From Heloderma charlesbogerti (Eukaryota; Chordata; Lepidosauria; Squamata; Helodermatidae), in NCBI GenBank assembly GCA_026122225.1, contig JANEZZ010001866.1, positions 1,240,001-1,304,000 on the forward strand: 64,000 nt of DNA, written 5' to 3'. The position numbers and the translations under genes are program-made. Below the pieces are notes generated by a model. That model had not been told where the DNA came from and did not search any database. It worked only from the letters and a program-made list of their open reading frames with translations. Below, one piece after another: positions 44,721-56,900 of this stretch (positions are counted from its first letter, which is position 1; each line of letters opens with the position of its first letter).

Positions 44721-45132
44721 TGCAGCCTCCGCGCGCGCCGCGCGCTTCTCCCCCGGAGATGCGTTTGCGAGCGCTGAGAGGGCGCCCCTCTCCGAGCCTC
44801 GGCGGGCGGGCCCGCCACAGGAAGGCACGCGTAGCGCGGGCGCTCAGACGTGCCGCGTGCGCGACCCGTGTTAGGGGAAAAGTAACGTGTGAAGTGGGAC
44901 CAGTGCATTCGTGTAATGTCCCGCTTCCGCCCCGGTTCTTTGCTCCTTGCACAGCCGGGAGGCTCGGCGGCCCCGCTAGACGGGGCTGGTGGGCTTCGGG
45001 AGGCCACGGAAACGGGAGTCGTGCCGCCGCCTTGCTTTCGGGGGAGGAGCGGCCAGAAGCGCCGGGGCGACGGAGGCGGGCGAGCCGGGTGGGCTCCAGG
45101 CCCCGGGCGGGGCTGGCGGCAGCGAGCCCGTG

Positions 45133-45265
45133 TGCACCACTTGCTGGGGGTGTTGCGCTCGTGGCCTGCTGGTGGGCTTCGCACCGGGGCAGCTGGTCGG
45201 CCGCCGCGTGAACGGAGTGCTGGGCTAGGTGGACCCCGCGCCCGATCCAGCCCCGCGGCTCTTCT
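45133..45265 (+). mobile_element. GC-enriched CR1-like fragment in the UNG/ALKBH2 CpG island
   Basis: GTGTGCACCACTTGCTGGGG, GTTGCGCTCGTGGCCTGCTG, GGTGGGCTTCGCACCGGGGC, GGCTAGGTGGACCCCG and GATCCAGCCCCGCGGC match the copy at 47.3 kb block by block, but most differences are G or C here and A or T there. Confidence 0.7.
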
Positions 45266-45365
45266 GAAGCTCGGGGCCCAGGGCCAGCCTCGGAGCGTCT
45301 CCGGGGCTGCAGGAGGGGAGGCCGGCGCCGGAGCCCAAGCTGACCGCTCAGGTCGCCCTTCTAGG

Positions 45366-45464
45366 GTCTAAGGCTACTGCAGCTCCCATCAGTCCATGCT
45401 GGCTGGGGCTGATGGGAGTTGCCGCCCAACACATCTGGAGGGCACCGGGTTGGGGATGGCTGGC
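45366..45464. mobile_element. Palindromic MITE family B fragment next to the UNG/ALKBH2 promoter
   Basis: CTACTGCAGCTCCCATCAG, GCTGATGGGAGTTG, CAACACATCTGGAGGGCACC and GGTTGGGGATGGCTGG: core plus the right end; the left end is missing. Confidence 0.75.
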
Positions 45465-46862
45465 GTAGAGACAAGTAGCTACAAAGGATCTTTTTTTGAA
45501 AGTAGCTACGAACATTCTTGTCTTTGTTGTTGCAAATGTCTTGCTAAGAAGCCCTTTTATTTTAAAGGCTCCGTTCCCTGAAATTCACCCTTGTGCTCCT
45601 CTAAAATTTGTGCCTTAGGCCTGGTGAGAAGCAGAAGAACGTAGAACTGCCTCCTCCCAAGGGGAGCAGCTGTCTCGGCCATCTCTCTTGCGGCATTTTA
45701 AAAGACTGGGGCAGCGTTGCCGTGGCGGAAACTTCTGTGGGCCTGGGACTGCTTCACCCGATGCAGGATGTGTTTTCCATTCTCAGCTGGTAGGTCTATG
45801 CCATGCACTCCATGGGAATATAGAACATAAAATTAGCTGCGCTGGATCAGGCCAAAACCTCCCATTTGGACTGGCATTCTGGCTCCAGCCTGATGTTTCT
45901 GGGAAGCTCACAAGCGGGGCATGAAGAAAAGGTCATGGCCTTTCCCTGTGGTTCATCTCGAGGCGTCTGGTGCTCTGAGGTAGACTGCATCTGAAGACAG
46001 AGGCTTCATTAGTTAGCCTGGCTAACAGTTGATGACAGACCCATCCCTCTGTGAACGTGGCTTTGGCTGTTTATTGATTTACAGCATTTTTATCTTGCTC
46101 CTCAGCCAAAACAGGTTCCCACAGCATCTTGCAAAGATCAATATTAAGATGGTCCCTGTTCTCAGGTTTACAATCTAAAAGACAGGACACAAAAGGAAAA
46201 GGGGTTGGGGGGGGAAGCAAAACAGAGGCACCAGTTCTTAGTTTCAAAGTTCTTATTGGTGTTCTGACAGGGAAGGGCGAAACAAGCTCCCTACAACGGT
46301 TTCTCCTCCAGCTGATGTGTGGGGCTACGCCGGTCTCCCTCTTATTGAGATGTTCTTCCTGGAAGGCAGGGGGTGCCGCCTCCCAAGGGCCCTGGGTTCT
46401 CTGGCCAAAGGATGAAGCCAGGGTCTGCAGTCCCGGGGAACTATCCAGTTATAGGAAGCTGTGTTCTACAAAGTTGGGCTGTTGGTCCGTCGAACCCTGA
46501 ATGTCTACCTTGATGGGCAGGGGGTCTCCAATGTCCCCAGCCTTCTTTTTAAAGCTATCATAAGTTAGTGCCTGTTGTGTGTTGTATTTTTTTAAGGCTC
46601 CTTCTCTCTGGCTTGTTTCAGACCCTACTGCAAATCAGCTTCACCGGGTGCTCCTGATTATAGGAGCAAATGGCAAACGCACAGCCAACAAACATACAAG
46701 GGTTCTAGAATGAGCTTTTGTCTTGTCGGAGGCTTTGTCCAGCTCCTGCCCAGCGGAAAACGGCCACGGGAGCATCAGTATCCAATATGGTTTTGTTAAC
46801 TGCAGGCTTGTTTCCCTCGCTGTCCTTCCCCCCGCCCCTGCAATTCAGGTGTGTAGCAACTG

Positions 46863-47148
46863 ATGATGGATAAATTCCTGGTCAGAGGGGTCCTTAAGAC
46901 CACAGCAGAAAAAAACAAGAGGAAATCCCCTGAGCCAAAGGATGCAGACTCTGCTGAGGAAGGCAACGGAACAGAGGTGAAAAGGCCCAGGGGGGGCACG
47001 CCCCGCCAAGATGAGCCGCCCTTGGCAGGTGCTCCTTGGAAGCGAATCCAGGCAGAGGGGCTAAACTGTGACTACAAGATCCTCTTTGGCAAAGCAGAGG
47101 CCGACGGAATCTTCCAGGAGCTTGAGAAGGAAGTCGAATACTTTGAAG
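46863..47148 (+). CDS. ALKBH2: ALKBH2 first coding exon
   Basis: 286 bases. Acceptor CAATTCAG ends at 46848, ATG at 46863 with a second in-frame ATG at 46866. It encodes MMDKFLVRGVLKT, a Lys/Glu/Pro-rich disordered region, then YKILFGKAEADGIFQELEKE and VEYFEG. The N-terminus resembles the PCNA-binding start of mammalian ALKBH2. Donor GTAAAT. Confidence 0.95.
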
Positions 47149-49206
47149 GTAAATGGCATGCAACTGGTTGTCAAAATCCAGCTCTCTTTTTGGCACCAAA
47201 TACCGTTTCCCACCCAGGCATTTTGGAGACTTTGTTTTTTTATTGCTGTCCCTCTGTTATTGCTGTCCTTTTATTGCTGTTATTTATTTCTGTGCTGTTG
47301 GGTCAATTTGTACACCAGTTGCTGGGGAACATGGGCAGGAGGGGGCTGTTGCGCTCGTGTCCTACTTGTGGGCTTCCGTGGGCAGCTGGTTGGCCACTGT
47401 GTGAACAGAATGCTGGGCTAGGTGGACCCTGGTCTGATCCAGCAGGGCTGCTCTTAGGCATTGCATTTTATTCTTTTAAATATTTGTGTTGTATTTTATT
47501 CTTTTAATCTGCCCAGAGAATGCACATTATTGGGCAGATAAAAATATAATACATTAAGAAGGAGAATACATTCTTCTTTCTTTTCGAAACAGGGGAACTT
47601 ACCAAACTGCATGTCTTTGGTAAGTGGCACAACATTCCACGGAAACAGGTGACCTACGGGGATGCTGGGCTGACGTACACTTACTCAGGAGTCACCTTCT
47701 GCCCCAAGCCGTGGATCCCGGTTCTGGACCGTGTCAGAGACCGCATCCAGCTGGTCACTGGGCACACCTTCAATTTTGTTCTGATTAACAGGTAACATGC
47801 AGAGCTTGGGATGGTTCTGAGCACCGGCGAGTTGATTCTACATGCCCGACCTCTTGCATTATGATTGTGGCATTGTGACACCCAGTGGGGGCCGAGCCGG
47901 AGGGGCTTGGTGTGCTACAGCAGCCCTGCATTGCACCACAGGGGCTACCCTTGACAACTAGCTGGAAGCTTCCACTGCAGGGGTGCAGAACCTTTTTCAG
48001 TCTGAGGGCCGAATTCCGCTCTCGGGGGCCGCATTCTGGTGGTACACAGGGCTTGAAGGCAAAGGGAGGTGAGGATGATGGCAAACCAACCTGCCCGGTC
48101 ACTGAGGTCATTGCTCCTGGTGGCTCCACATGGACCTATGGCCTGATTGGAGTCCACCAAGAGAAGAGCCTTCAGTGTGGTGGCCCCCTTTCTTTGGAAC
48201 TTCCTGCCCCTGCAGGTCAAGTAGGCACTGACATTGTGCTGTTTCCGGCGCCTCCTGAAAACAGCACTGTTCGAGGAGGCATTCCTTAATTGACCAGTCA
48301 CGGTTTCTATTGGTATTATTTTTAAAAATAGCATAATCTAGTGTTTTAATCTTTTTATCTTTTTGTTTTATCTCGTGTTCACCGCTCCAAAATCTGTTCT
48401 AGATATGAAGTGGCATACACATATTGTAAATAAATAAATGGGGTGGGGCCCTAACTACCAGCATATTGTTGCTTAAAGCTCTCACTGCCAGTGACTCAGC
48501 CTTAAGAGAGGCATTTCAACCTTTCAGAGAAACCTGCAGAAAAGCTTGGAAACCACCAAATGATTGGCAGTTGGGGGTTAAGGGCCGGGGCCAGATTTGG
48601 GGTGAGGTTCCAAACCTCCTGGTTTAAATAAAGGGGTGCCCCTCTGGTTAGAAAGTCTCGAATCAATTCCAGCCTGGGCATGCAAACCTCCTTGCCGGTT
48701 TCCTTGAGATGCCGTGTTACACGGCAGCCTTCCCCAGCCTGGTGCCCTCCAGATGTGTTGGCCAACACCTCCCACCATTCGCAGCCAGCATGGCCATTGG
48801 CCATGGGAGCTGCAGTCCCAACAGATCTGGAGGCCACCCAGTTGGGGAAGGCTGTTCTACCACGCAGGAAAGAACTGTCACGGAACGTCCCTCTTGCCGT
48901 CACAGGTATAAGGATGGGCAGGATCACATGGGGGAGCACCGAGATGACGAGAGAGAGCTGGTCCCTCGCAGCCCCATCGCGTCGGCATCCTTTGGAGCCT
49001 GCAGAGACTTCGTCTTCCGGCACAGCGCGTCCCGAGGCAGAGCCCCCTCACGCCACTTTGAACCCATCACATTGCCGCTGGAGCATGGCAGCCTGTTAAT
49101 GATGAATTTCCCCACCAACCGTTACTGGCACCACAGCGTGCCGAGGCGCAAGAAGGTGCTGGCCCCGAGAATCAACCTGACGTTTCGGAAAGTGATGGCG
49201 CTCTAG
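46863..49206 (+). CDS. ALKBH2: ALKBH2, alpha-ketoglutarate-dependent DNA dioxygenase, complete coding region
   Basis: ALKBH2 reverses 1-methyladenine and 3-methylcytosine in double-stranded DNA, using Fe(II) and 2-oxoglutarate. Three coding exons join in frame to 261 codons, the same length as human. The product starts MMDKFLVRG, and either Met could be used; human starts at the second position (MDRFLVKG). The finger loop VFGKWH is present. The iron ligands are His and Asp in GEHRDD and the distal His in WHHSVP, and the 2-oxoglutarate Arg is in NLTFR. A splice acceptor 14 bases before the ATG implies a non-coding first exon in the shared CpG island. The gene is divergent from UNG. Confidence 0.97.
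47310..47456 (+). mobile_element. CR1-like fragment in ALKBH2 intron
   Basis: GTACACCAGTTGCTGGGGAA, TTGCGCTCGTGTCCTACTTG, GGCAGCTGGTTGGCCACTGT and TGGGCTAGGTGGACCCTGGT. Same orientation as the GC-rich copy at 45.1 kb. Confidence 0.7.
47593..47791 (+). CDS. ALKBH2: ALKBH2 middle exon, substrate-recognition finger
   Basis: 199 bases encoding ELTKLHVFGKWHNIPRKQVT, YGDAGLTYTYSGVTFCPKPW and HTFNFVLINR. VFG in the hairpin is the base-flipping finger in ALKBH2. Acceptor GAAACAG, donor GTAACA. Confidence 0.97.
48130..48450 (+). mobile_element. L2-like LINE 3' end in ALKBH2 intron
   Basis: CTTCAGTGTGGTGGCCCCCT, CCTGCCCCTGCAGGTCAAGT, TTTCCGGCGCCTCCTGAAAA and the end CATACACATATTGTAAATAA. Confidence 0.66.
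48724..48854. mobile_element. Palindromic MITE family B, 51 bases upstream of ALKBH2 last exon
   Basis: CAGCCTTCCCCAGCCTGGTG, CTCCAGATGTGTTGGCCAAC, then GTCCCAACAGATCTGGAGGC and CAGTTGGGGAAGGCTG. The right end lies only 51 bases from the exon. Confidence 0.83.
48906..49206 (+). CDS. ALKBH2: ALKBH2 last exon, Fe(II)/2-oxoglutarate core
   Basis: 301 bases to the stop TAG at 49204-49206. It encodes YKDGQDHMGEHRDDERELVP, SFGACRDFVFRH, LEHGSLLMMNFPTN, WHHSVPRRKKVLAPRINLTF and RKVMAL. The HxD and distal His iron ligands and the terminal Arg are intact. Acceptor CGTCACAG. Confidence 0.97.
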
Positions 49207-50668
49207 TGGAGCAGGGGTGGGGCGAACACTGCTCTGGTTGTGACACAGTCCTTTGGGGCCTCTTGAAATCAGTTCTCTCTCTCTCTCTCTGTCCAGAGTC
49301 TGGCGATCTGTTGGCCACATAGGTGACACATAAAAATACAGAGAGTGTTGCATCTAAAATGGGGGTTTTTTTTAATTAAAAAAAGCGACTGGAATTGTGG
49401 ATGTGACTGGACGTTTGCTCTTGAACATCAGTAAGGCTGTACTGCCATGGAAGAAACTAGGCTGGGGAAGTTTCCCTCCATGCTTGTTTTGTAAAGCTGT
49501 AGATGATGTGCCTACAGGGAGTCTTAAGATGCAATTCCTTGGAAACAAATATTGCAGCACATTAAGCTTATAGTGGACGTTCTTTCACACCATGTAAAAT
49601 GCTTCGGTTGCTGCAAAACTGCCCAGGAATGAATAGTGACATACGGTCAGAAGAAGGAGACGGAGGGCCGCTGCAGTTTTTGATGCTGGGATGCTGCCTT
49701 TAGTAGACTGTGTTACACCCATGTGGTTACAGCAGCAACATTAGGGGCACTTTCCTTTACTTAGGTTCTGCAGTGAAAAGGTCAGCTCACGTAGATAAGA
49801 ACTGGATCTCTCTCACTCACACACGAGCACACAAACACCCTGAAAACAAGAACGGCATTTGTATTTAGCATATTTATCATGTACAAAAGATCTGAAGGTT
49901 TAAAACCAGCAAGACACAGAGGGTGGGGGTGTTGGTGGTAGAGCCATCAAGAAACAGGAAAGGCTGTTCCGTTCATTGCTGAGCTGGATTCTTATAGGAA
50001 ACATGATCTCGTTATAAGTTCATTGCGGTTTGACACATGGTCATTGACACATCACTGAAGGTGGAAAGAAACTGGGCCATTTTCTGCCTGGTATATTCTT
50101 CCCCTGTACAGAGACTCAGCTACAGGCTCCTGACTAGGCAGAGAGCCAAGCAATCTCACAACACGACCTGCTTCCCCTGGAATTTTAGGTAAGCGACCGT
50201 GTGGCAAGCAGTCACCTGTGTTCCCTCACCCCTGCCCATTCCCGGGACAGCTGCTATTCTATGGATTCCAAAGAAGATCAAGGCACATCTAGGTTGTCTT
50301 TAATTCTTCACTCTTGATACGACAGATGTTCTTTGAGATTGCTCTCCTGGTTAAACTTGTCATGAAGGTAAAACCTTTTTAAAGGTTGACACTAAGTAGT
50401 TCCATCACAACACATGAAACGGATTTTTAAAAAATCAAGTGCTTGAAATCCCCCAGCTGGGAATATTCCAGGCACATAAAGAAACACTCTAACACTGACA
50501 GACACATGGGAGTGTACGATGTTAGCTGATCAACTTTGGGTACTGCCATTTTGGTACCACTCCTGCCAGGGGCGCATAGGGGCAGTTATCCGCATGACAA
50601 TACAGACGGTGTGCCATTGTCCTCAGAGAAGCTCATCAGCTGGATTGGCACGTGCCTGGGGCTTCATG
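49207..50668. other. Convergent 3' region between ALKBH2 and USP30
   Basis: It must hold the 3' UTRs of ALKBH2 (from the left) and USP30 (from the right). A (TC)n run lies at 49267-49289. No strong AATAAA could be assigned with confidence to either gene; ATTAAA at 49373-49378 is a possible ALKBH2 signal. No other gene or known repeat is visible. Confidence 0.6.
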
Positions 50669-50933
50669 TCACTCCTCAGCCCGGAGCTCCTGGCTCTGCT
50701 GCTGCAGCCTAGAACGGATGCGCTCATAAAAGAGCAGGTAGGCGCTGGACGAAAGGGCTTCTTGCAAGGTGGTTTTGCGCACCACGTCATCTGAAGTCCA
50801 CAGCCACTGGTTGCTAGCAGCCAAGGGGCTTTTGGGAGATGGCGGGGAGCGGCGGTACGTTACAAAGTGTCCTGAATGCATGTCCCCGTGGTGGACCACA
50901 ACGGCCATTAAGCGGTACAGATATGTTGGGGAA
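50669..50933 (-). CDS. USP30: USP30 last coding exon, His box and stop
   Basis: 265 bases to the stop TGA at 50671-50669. It encodes SPTYLYRLMAVVVHHGDMHS, GHFVTYRRSPPS, NQWLWTSDDVVRK, SSSAYLLFYERI and ends with RAEE. The His of SGHFVTY is catalytic. Acceptor TTGGCAG. Confidence 0.97.
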
Positions 50934-53900
50934 CTGCCAAAGGAAGAAGAAGCAGGAGAGGGGTTAATTCCATATGCAGCAACACTGCCATGTTTAGCGT
51001 GGGCAACGTTCCCCTTAAATGTCGCAAGCAAGGTCGTTCAAAGGGGTGGTGGGACTATTCAATGGACCAGGTTTGTTTCTAGAGATGATCTGGCCTTGTT
51101 ACACAAGAATGGCTCTTTTTGCAAATGGCTTTATGCAGTCATGCAGCGGAAGCACCCTGACCTGTGGCAATCAGAGAAAGGCAAACTTGTGCTGGACCCA
51201 AATAGGTCAGGATTTCACCCCATAGGTGACCCAGGCAATGAACAGAAAGTCAACAGCCAATGGAATGTGGAAATGACTGGCGCTTTACCAGAGAGTTTTT
51301 GACCTCTAGGGAAGTTGAGCAGCAATTCCAAACATTGTGACATACCTACAGTCTGGACCTCCCATGAATGGGAAAGCGACTGGGGAGGTCAGCAACGATG
51401 GGGAGCAGGTGCCATTCATAAAGGAGGGTTTATTGCTGCCCAGCTGTTCCACACCTGCAAAAAATACGAACAGCAGTGCATTGCATGATATTAAAATAGG
51501 CTGCCTGTATTACAGATGGCTATGCTCTGGTTCCTGCCCTGTATAGCACTCTTTATTTAATGACCTGAAGGCTGGTTTATAAATGGCCACTTGTCCTGTG
51601 GTGAGTCGCAATCACCTCTGGGCAACCAGGAAGCAAAGGTGATCAGTCCATTTCTTTGGGGCCCCAAATGACGAATATAGCTGCATTTAAGCAGCTGGGG
51701 TGCTGAAAAAAATATTTTGTGGGCTAGTAATATTTGTAAACTTATTTGCAAGGTACCCCAAAAGGCAATCGAGTAGCCCCACGAAAGCTCACTTTAGTTT
51801 CCATGCACTAAGGTGATCCTGCCCACGTGTTCTCCCCAAATCCACAAGGCCATGGATCATTATTATTACTATTATTACGAGAGTACACCAGGCATGTCTG
51901 AAAGATTAGCATAGGAAACAGCATGGGGCAGGGAGCCTTTTTGGCCCAAGGGCCACTTATCTCAGTGGAAGCTTGTCAGGGGGTGGGGTGGGCAGATTTC
52001 GAAGTGGATAGTTCTCTCTCTCACACACACCTTTCTCTCTTCCCATTTTGGCCCAAACCTGCCTTCCACAGTATCCACATAGTTCCTGAACACACACACA
52101 CACGCGCACCCCATGTTCCACTTCCATGCCTGACATCTCAGGGCCTGGATTAGGCCCATAGGGTGGAAATTCCCCATCCCTGATGTAAAGCCATGTATTC
52201 CTTTACATGAAATGTAAAGTCCTTACAGTGGCTTTGTTTGCATGCATATTTACACCCTACTTTTCATCCCAGATCAGTGTGTCACCCCTGGGGCCAATAA
52301 AGTCAGCTCCCCGCAGGGCTTATTACAATTCATCAATATGCGGTAGACGCTGCACATTAGGGGCTACCTGGGTATGTTCATGACAGGTTCTGGGCCCTGG
52401 AAACTGATGACGGAGCCTAGCTGCCAGGCTTCTCCCTCCAGAGAGACGAGGCAGAAAGAGCTGCAGATGGGCTGGCGATATCCCTCCCTCCCCCCACCTC
52501 CCTCGCAAAGACTCAAGGCTTTGGTGCCACACCGTCCTTGGTGCTGGGCGATGCCCGTGAGCCATCTGTAGGGTTCGATTTGAGAGCGGAGAAGCGGTGC
52601 TTGTAGCCGTCCATGACCAGGAACTCGCCAAACTGCACGTGTTCGTTCCGCTTGAGAGGCGTGCCGTGGCTGGACCAGCTCAGCCTTTGCAGATGGATGC
52701 AGAGACACTGGGGGAGCTGCAGAGCAAGATGCCAGGTCAATGCCCAGAGCGGGGAAGGGGGAAAGCGGCTGCCGAAAGCAGGTGGCACAGCCGCCTTCCC
52801 CAACCTGGGGCCCTCCGATGGGTTGGGCTACAACTCCCATCGTCTCCAGCCAACGCATCTGGAGGGCCCCAGGTGGCGAAGGCTGCAGTAGACTGTGCTC
52901 CCAGTTGCAACACCAATTCCAGGTGCTGCAAAGAGAGAGAGAGCGCGCAGGGGGTTTCCAAAATGGTGGCCTGCTGGATCTTCAGAATGCGCCAGGGGCC
53001 ACGGGGGCTCTACAGCAAGGTGGACAACTCGTGGCCCTCCAGACGCTGTCAGACTGCAACTCCCACCAGCCCTGGCCAGCATCGCCAATGGTGAGGGATC
53101 ATGGGCGTGGCAGTCCAGCAACGTCAGCAGGGCTACAAATTGCTCACACCTGCTCTACGGTTAAGCTCTCAGAAAAAGCAGGTGCAGAGGCTGGACCTGC
53201 CTGAGTGGCTGAACCACTTCACACCACAGAGGGAAGCCCTCGCGATTTAATGTTCCCCTGCCTGTGTGTGGGGGGGGAAAGCCTGCACACAGAAAAGTAG
53301 TGCGTGTTTCACACATGTGGATGTGCATACAGTCCTAGATTAATCACACCACTGCCAGGAAAGGTTTCTGTTGATGCAAAGACCACAGACACACACACGA
53401 GTTGCATTTGTAAGACACTGGCAGGATGTGTTCTTTCTGGCCACCCACTTCCTTATGATACGCCCTCGGGGCCTGCCCTTGGAAGCTGCCATTAAGGCGA
53501 CCTTAGGATCTCCAGCTCAAGGGGGCCTTACCTTCCCCAGCTTGAGCTGCTTAACAAAGGTGGTCCTCTGGTTCTCTGTGATTTGCCCGGTCCCTTCTGC
53601 CTGGATCTGGAGGGCAAAAGCAACAACAAACCAAACATAAACTACTTCCACTTGTTTCGTTGCATCGTACCACTTCCGCAGTAGCATATCATTGACCCAG
53701 GTGTGGAATCCCAAGAGGCAGATGGCATGACTCAGAACACCACAAATTTCACAATTACAGCTGTGTATGAAGATAAATAATCCCTTTAAGATTCTAGGGG
53801 GGTCTCAGATGAGGTCACAGTGAGCTCCCTGGGGTGTATCTAAGATCCGCTTCACGCAGGAATTCCAGTAATGCCTCTACATGGTGAACAGCCCCCCAGT

Positions 53901-56900
53901 GACGGTAGTTGTTCTCTGTCCTTAAGAGCCCATCCTCTTGCTCACACCAAACTTCATCCTCTCTGTGACTGCAAGGAGAAGCTGGGTGCTGCTGGAGGGT
54001 AGGTGGGTGGCAGTACTGAGAGATGGGTGTTCTCTGTGGGTGGCAGAACTACAGTTACTTGGGGGCCTCTCACACCATGGGGGCCCTAGTGCTTGTGTGA
54101 ATATGTCAAAGATGTAGGAAGACTACTAAAGAAAAACATCTTCCCTGTCACCTCAGGAAGACCCAACAGCTAGAGGGAGAATGAGGAAACAGTCACGAAG
54201 AGAGAGTTGTCTCACTGGCTCCCGGCACTGTGTGTGGAGAAGTGCTGCTGCTTTATTGGTGCGTGGAAGGAAGAGGAGAGCGAGCTCAGCCACACAGGAG
54301 GGCCAGGAAGTTCCAAAGGATGCCAGCCACACTGGAAGCAGCGTGCAGGCCTTGTCCCTGGTCGCATGGATGGCTCCCCACAGAAACTTAGAATCCTTGG
54401 CAACTTCAGGATAATCCGCACCGCCTATGGCAGCCTTCCTCATCCTGGTACCTTCCAGATGTTCTGGACTTCAACTCCCATCGGCCCTAGCAAGCATGGC
54501 CAGTGGTCTGGAATCTTGAGAGTTGTAGTCCAAAACATCTGGAGGGCACCAGGTTGGGGAAGGCTGGCCGAAGGTGTAAAAAAAAAAAAAAAAAGCCTTA
54601 AGCCAGCCCTATTTCTAAGCATGCAACATACTTGGGAAGAAAACTCCCAGGCGGCCAGGAAATAAATGGTCTTTTCAATGCATTAAGGGGTAACAAAGCT
54701 CCGCCAAGTGACCCTGAGGGTCCCCGAAATCAGAAGCCGTACTTTTGTGCAGTTGTCACATACAACATCCTTGACAGACTCGGAGGAGATGAAATGATGG
54801 AGGCAGTGGTCCAGCGTCAGGGGATGCCCCTATGGACGGGGGGAGGGGGGGAGAGAGAGAAATGTAAGCGTTGGTGCACCTTCTGAAAACCCAGGAAGTT
54901 CTGCTTGCTCTGTGAACCTTCCAGGGTTCCCCTGGCCACAGAGAGGAGAGGACTTACCCACATGGCAGCAGGGAGGCTCAGCGAAAGGCTGTCGAAAGTG
55001 TCGTACCTGAGGGGACACTGAAAGAAAAAGCATCTCTGGCATGAAGTCCTCCTGGCCTCATCTCCACGGTGTTCATGCAGGGGGTAGGAAAGACCCTTCT
55101 TGGCTGCCAAGCTATCCCCTTCTCAGCCAACTCTGCAAACAGCCTTTATAGGTTATGCCAGATCCCTGCCCACATGTGGGGTCATGAGATGACTCAGCTT
55201 CCCTCCACCTCCCAACATAAGAATGTAAGAACAGCCTTGCTGGATCAGACCCAGCATCCATGTAGTCCAGCATTCTGTTCACACAGTGGCCAACCAGCTG
55301 TTGGCCAGGAACCCACAAGCAGGCATGAGCGCAGCAGCAGCCTCCCACCCATGTTCCCCAGCAACTGCTGAACAGAGGTTCGCTGCCTCTGGTTCTGGAG
55401 GTAGCACATAGCCATCAGGACTAGTAGCCATTGATAGGCTTCTCCTCCAGGAATTTCTCCACCCCCTTTTTAAAGCCATCCAAATTGGAGGCCATCGCAT
55501 CTTGTGGTAGAAAATTCCATAACTGCGCTGCATGAAGAAGTCCTTCCATTTATCTGTCCTTAATCTCCCACCAATCACCTTCATAGGATGATCTCAGGTT
55601 CTAGTATTTTGAGAAAGGGAGAAAAATGTCTCCCTATCCACATCTGCCATAGCGGGCATAATTTTGTAGACCTCTATCATGTCTCCTCTGACCCCCCGCT
55701 CTCGCTCTCGCTTTCTCTCTCCCTCTCTCTCACACACACGCATGTATGCGATCTCTTGAGAACATACAGGTGTTCGAGTTCCTGCTTCCATCTCTCTTTG
55801 CTTTGTCTCTCTGTTACTGTCTTTGTCACACGTACACACACGCTTACGTACCTGATGCTTGCAATGTTTGCAAACCATGTTACTCGTCAACCTCCCGTGA
55901 AAAGGATGTTGTAGCTTCCAGTGACTTGACATGGGATGAAGGGACCCTAGAAACCACATGTTTGGTCTTACTGTTTTATCATTTCACAAACCATGCCAAC
56001 TGTTACTACATTATAAGCTAGTTTATGAACACACAAACACAGATGCCAAAATACAGGCACTGTTGTCCACCTGGAGGGCACCAGGTTGGGGAAGGTGTTG
56101 TAAGTTTCCTAGGGTGCAACTTCCAGGCCCCTTTCCTCTTAGAAATGACGTGAGCCCCACTTGGCAGGTTAGCTGGGGCATCAACAGCCCCTTGCCACAC
56201 ACCCCAGAACTAGGGCATGGCCGAAGGGCGTTTCCCCAGAGAACAGAACTGTTATGTCAGGCAGTGGGGCAAACAGCGTATGCTACAAAGACCCTTCACA
56301 TTTCACCAAGTCAAAAAAAGCATCTCTACCTTTTGTTCTGCAGCGTATTTGCTTTTGGGGGATTTCTGGCTGCTACACAGACAAATACAAAACAAAGGTG
56401 GTTAAAAACAAAAAGATAACTTTGCACATAACAAGGCGCTTGGGCTTGTTTGCATTTACACGCTTGGAGATTCAAATGTTTTGAAGAAGGGTATGACACG
56501 CCCCTGCAAAGAGAGTAGGAGAAAGCCCAACTCAGCAAAAATGGGTTAACAGCACAATCCTATTCAGGCCCACGCAGAAGCAAGCCCTGATGAGTTCCAT
56601 GGAACCGATTCCCAAGCAACAGAGCATAGGACTGCACCCTAAATTGCAATCCTATACACACTTTCCTGGCAATAAGCACCATTGAACTCAATGGGGCTTA
56701 CTTCTGAGTAGATCCACATAGGACTGCACTGTTACGTTAATGCTCCCTGCAGCTCATTTCTGGAACAAGCTGCCTTGAAAAATTGCAGCACAGAGCCCAA
56801 GAACATAACCTAAGAACACAGACTAAATACAGAATGGCAGTGGGTAAAACCCCCTAAAGTAAATTAAAATGTCAGGGTGAAGAAAAATGTCTTTATCTGG

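Larger units (their letters stand above)
43380..45400. promoter_or_regulatory. CpG-rich divergent promoter of UNG and ALKBH2
   Basis: This stretch is dense in CpG and GC-rich compared with its flanks. It covers UNG exons 2 and 1A and the space towards ALKBH2. UNG runs leftwards from it and the first ALKBH2 coding exon is 1.5 kb to the right, starting at a splice acceptor, so a non-coding ALKBH2 exon should lie in or near the island. Motifs are listed separately: CCAAT boxes, an E2F site and NRF1-type sites in a tandem repeat. Confidence 0.85.

Noticed and set aside
44411..45371. Long ORFs on both strands in the UNG/ALKBH2 promoter
   Set aside because: GC-rich composition and a tandem repeat explain them; they overlap each other and do not resemble known proteins.
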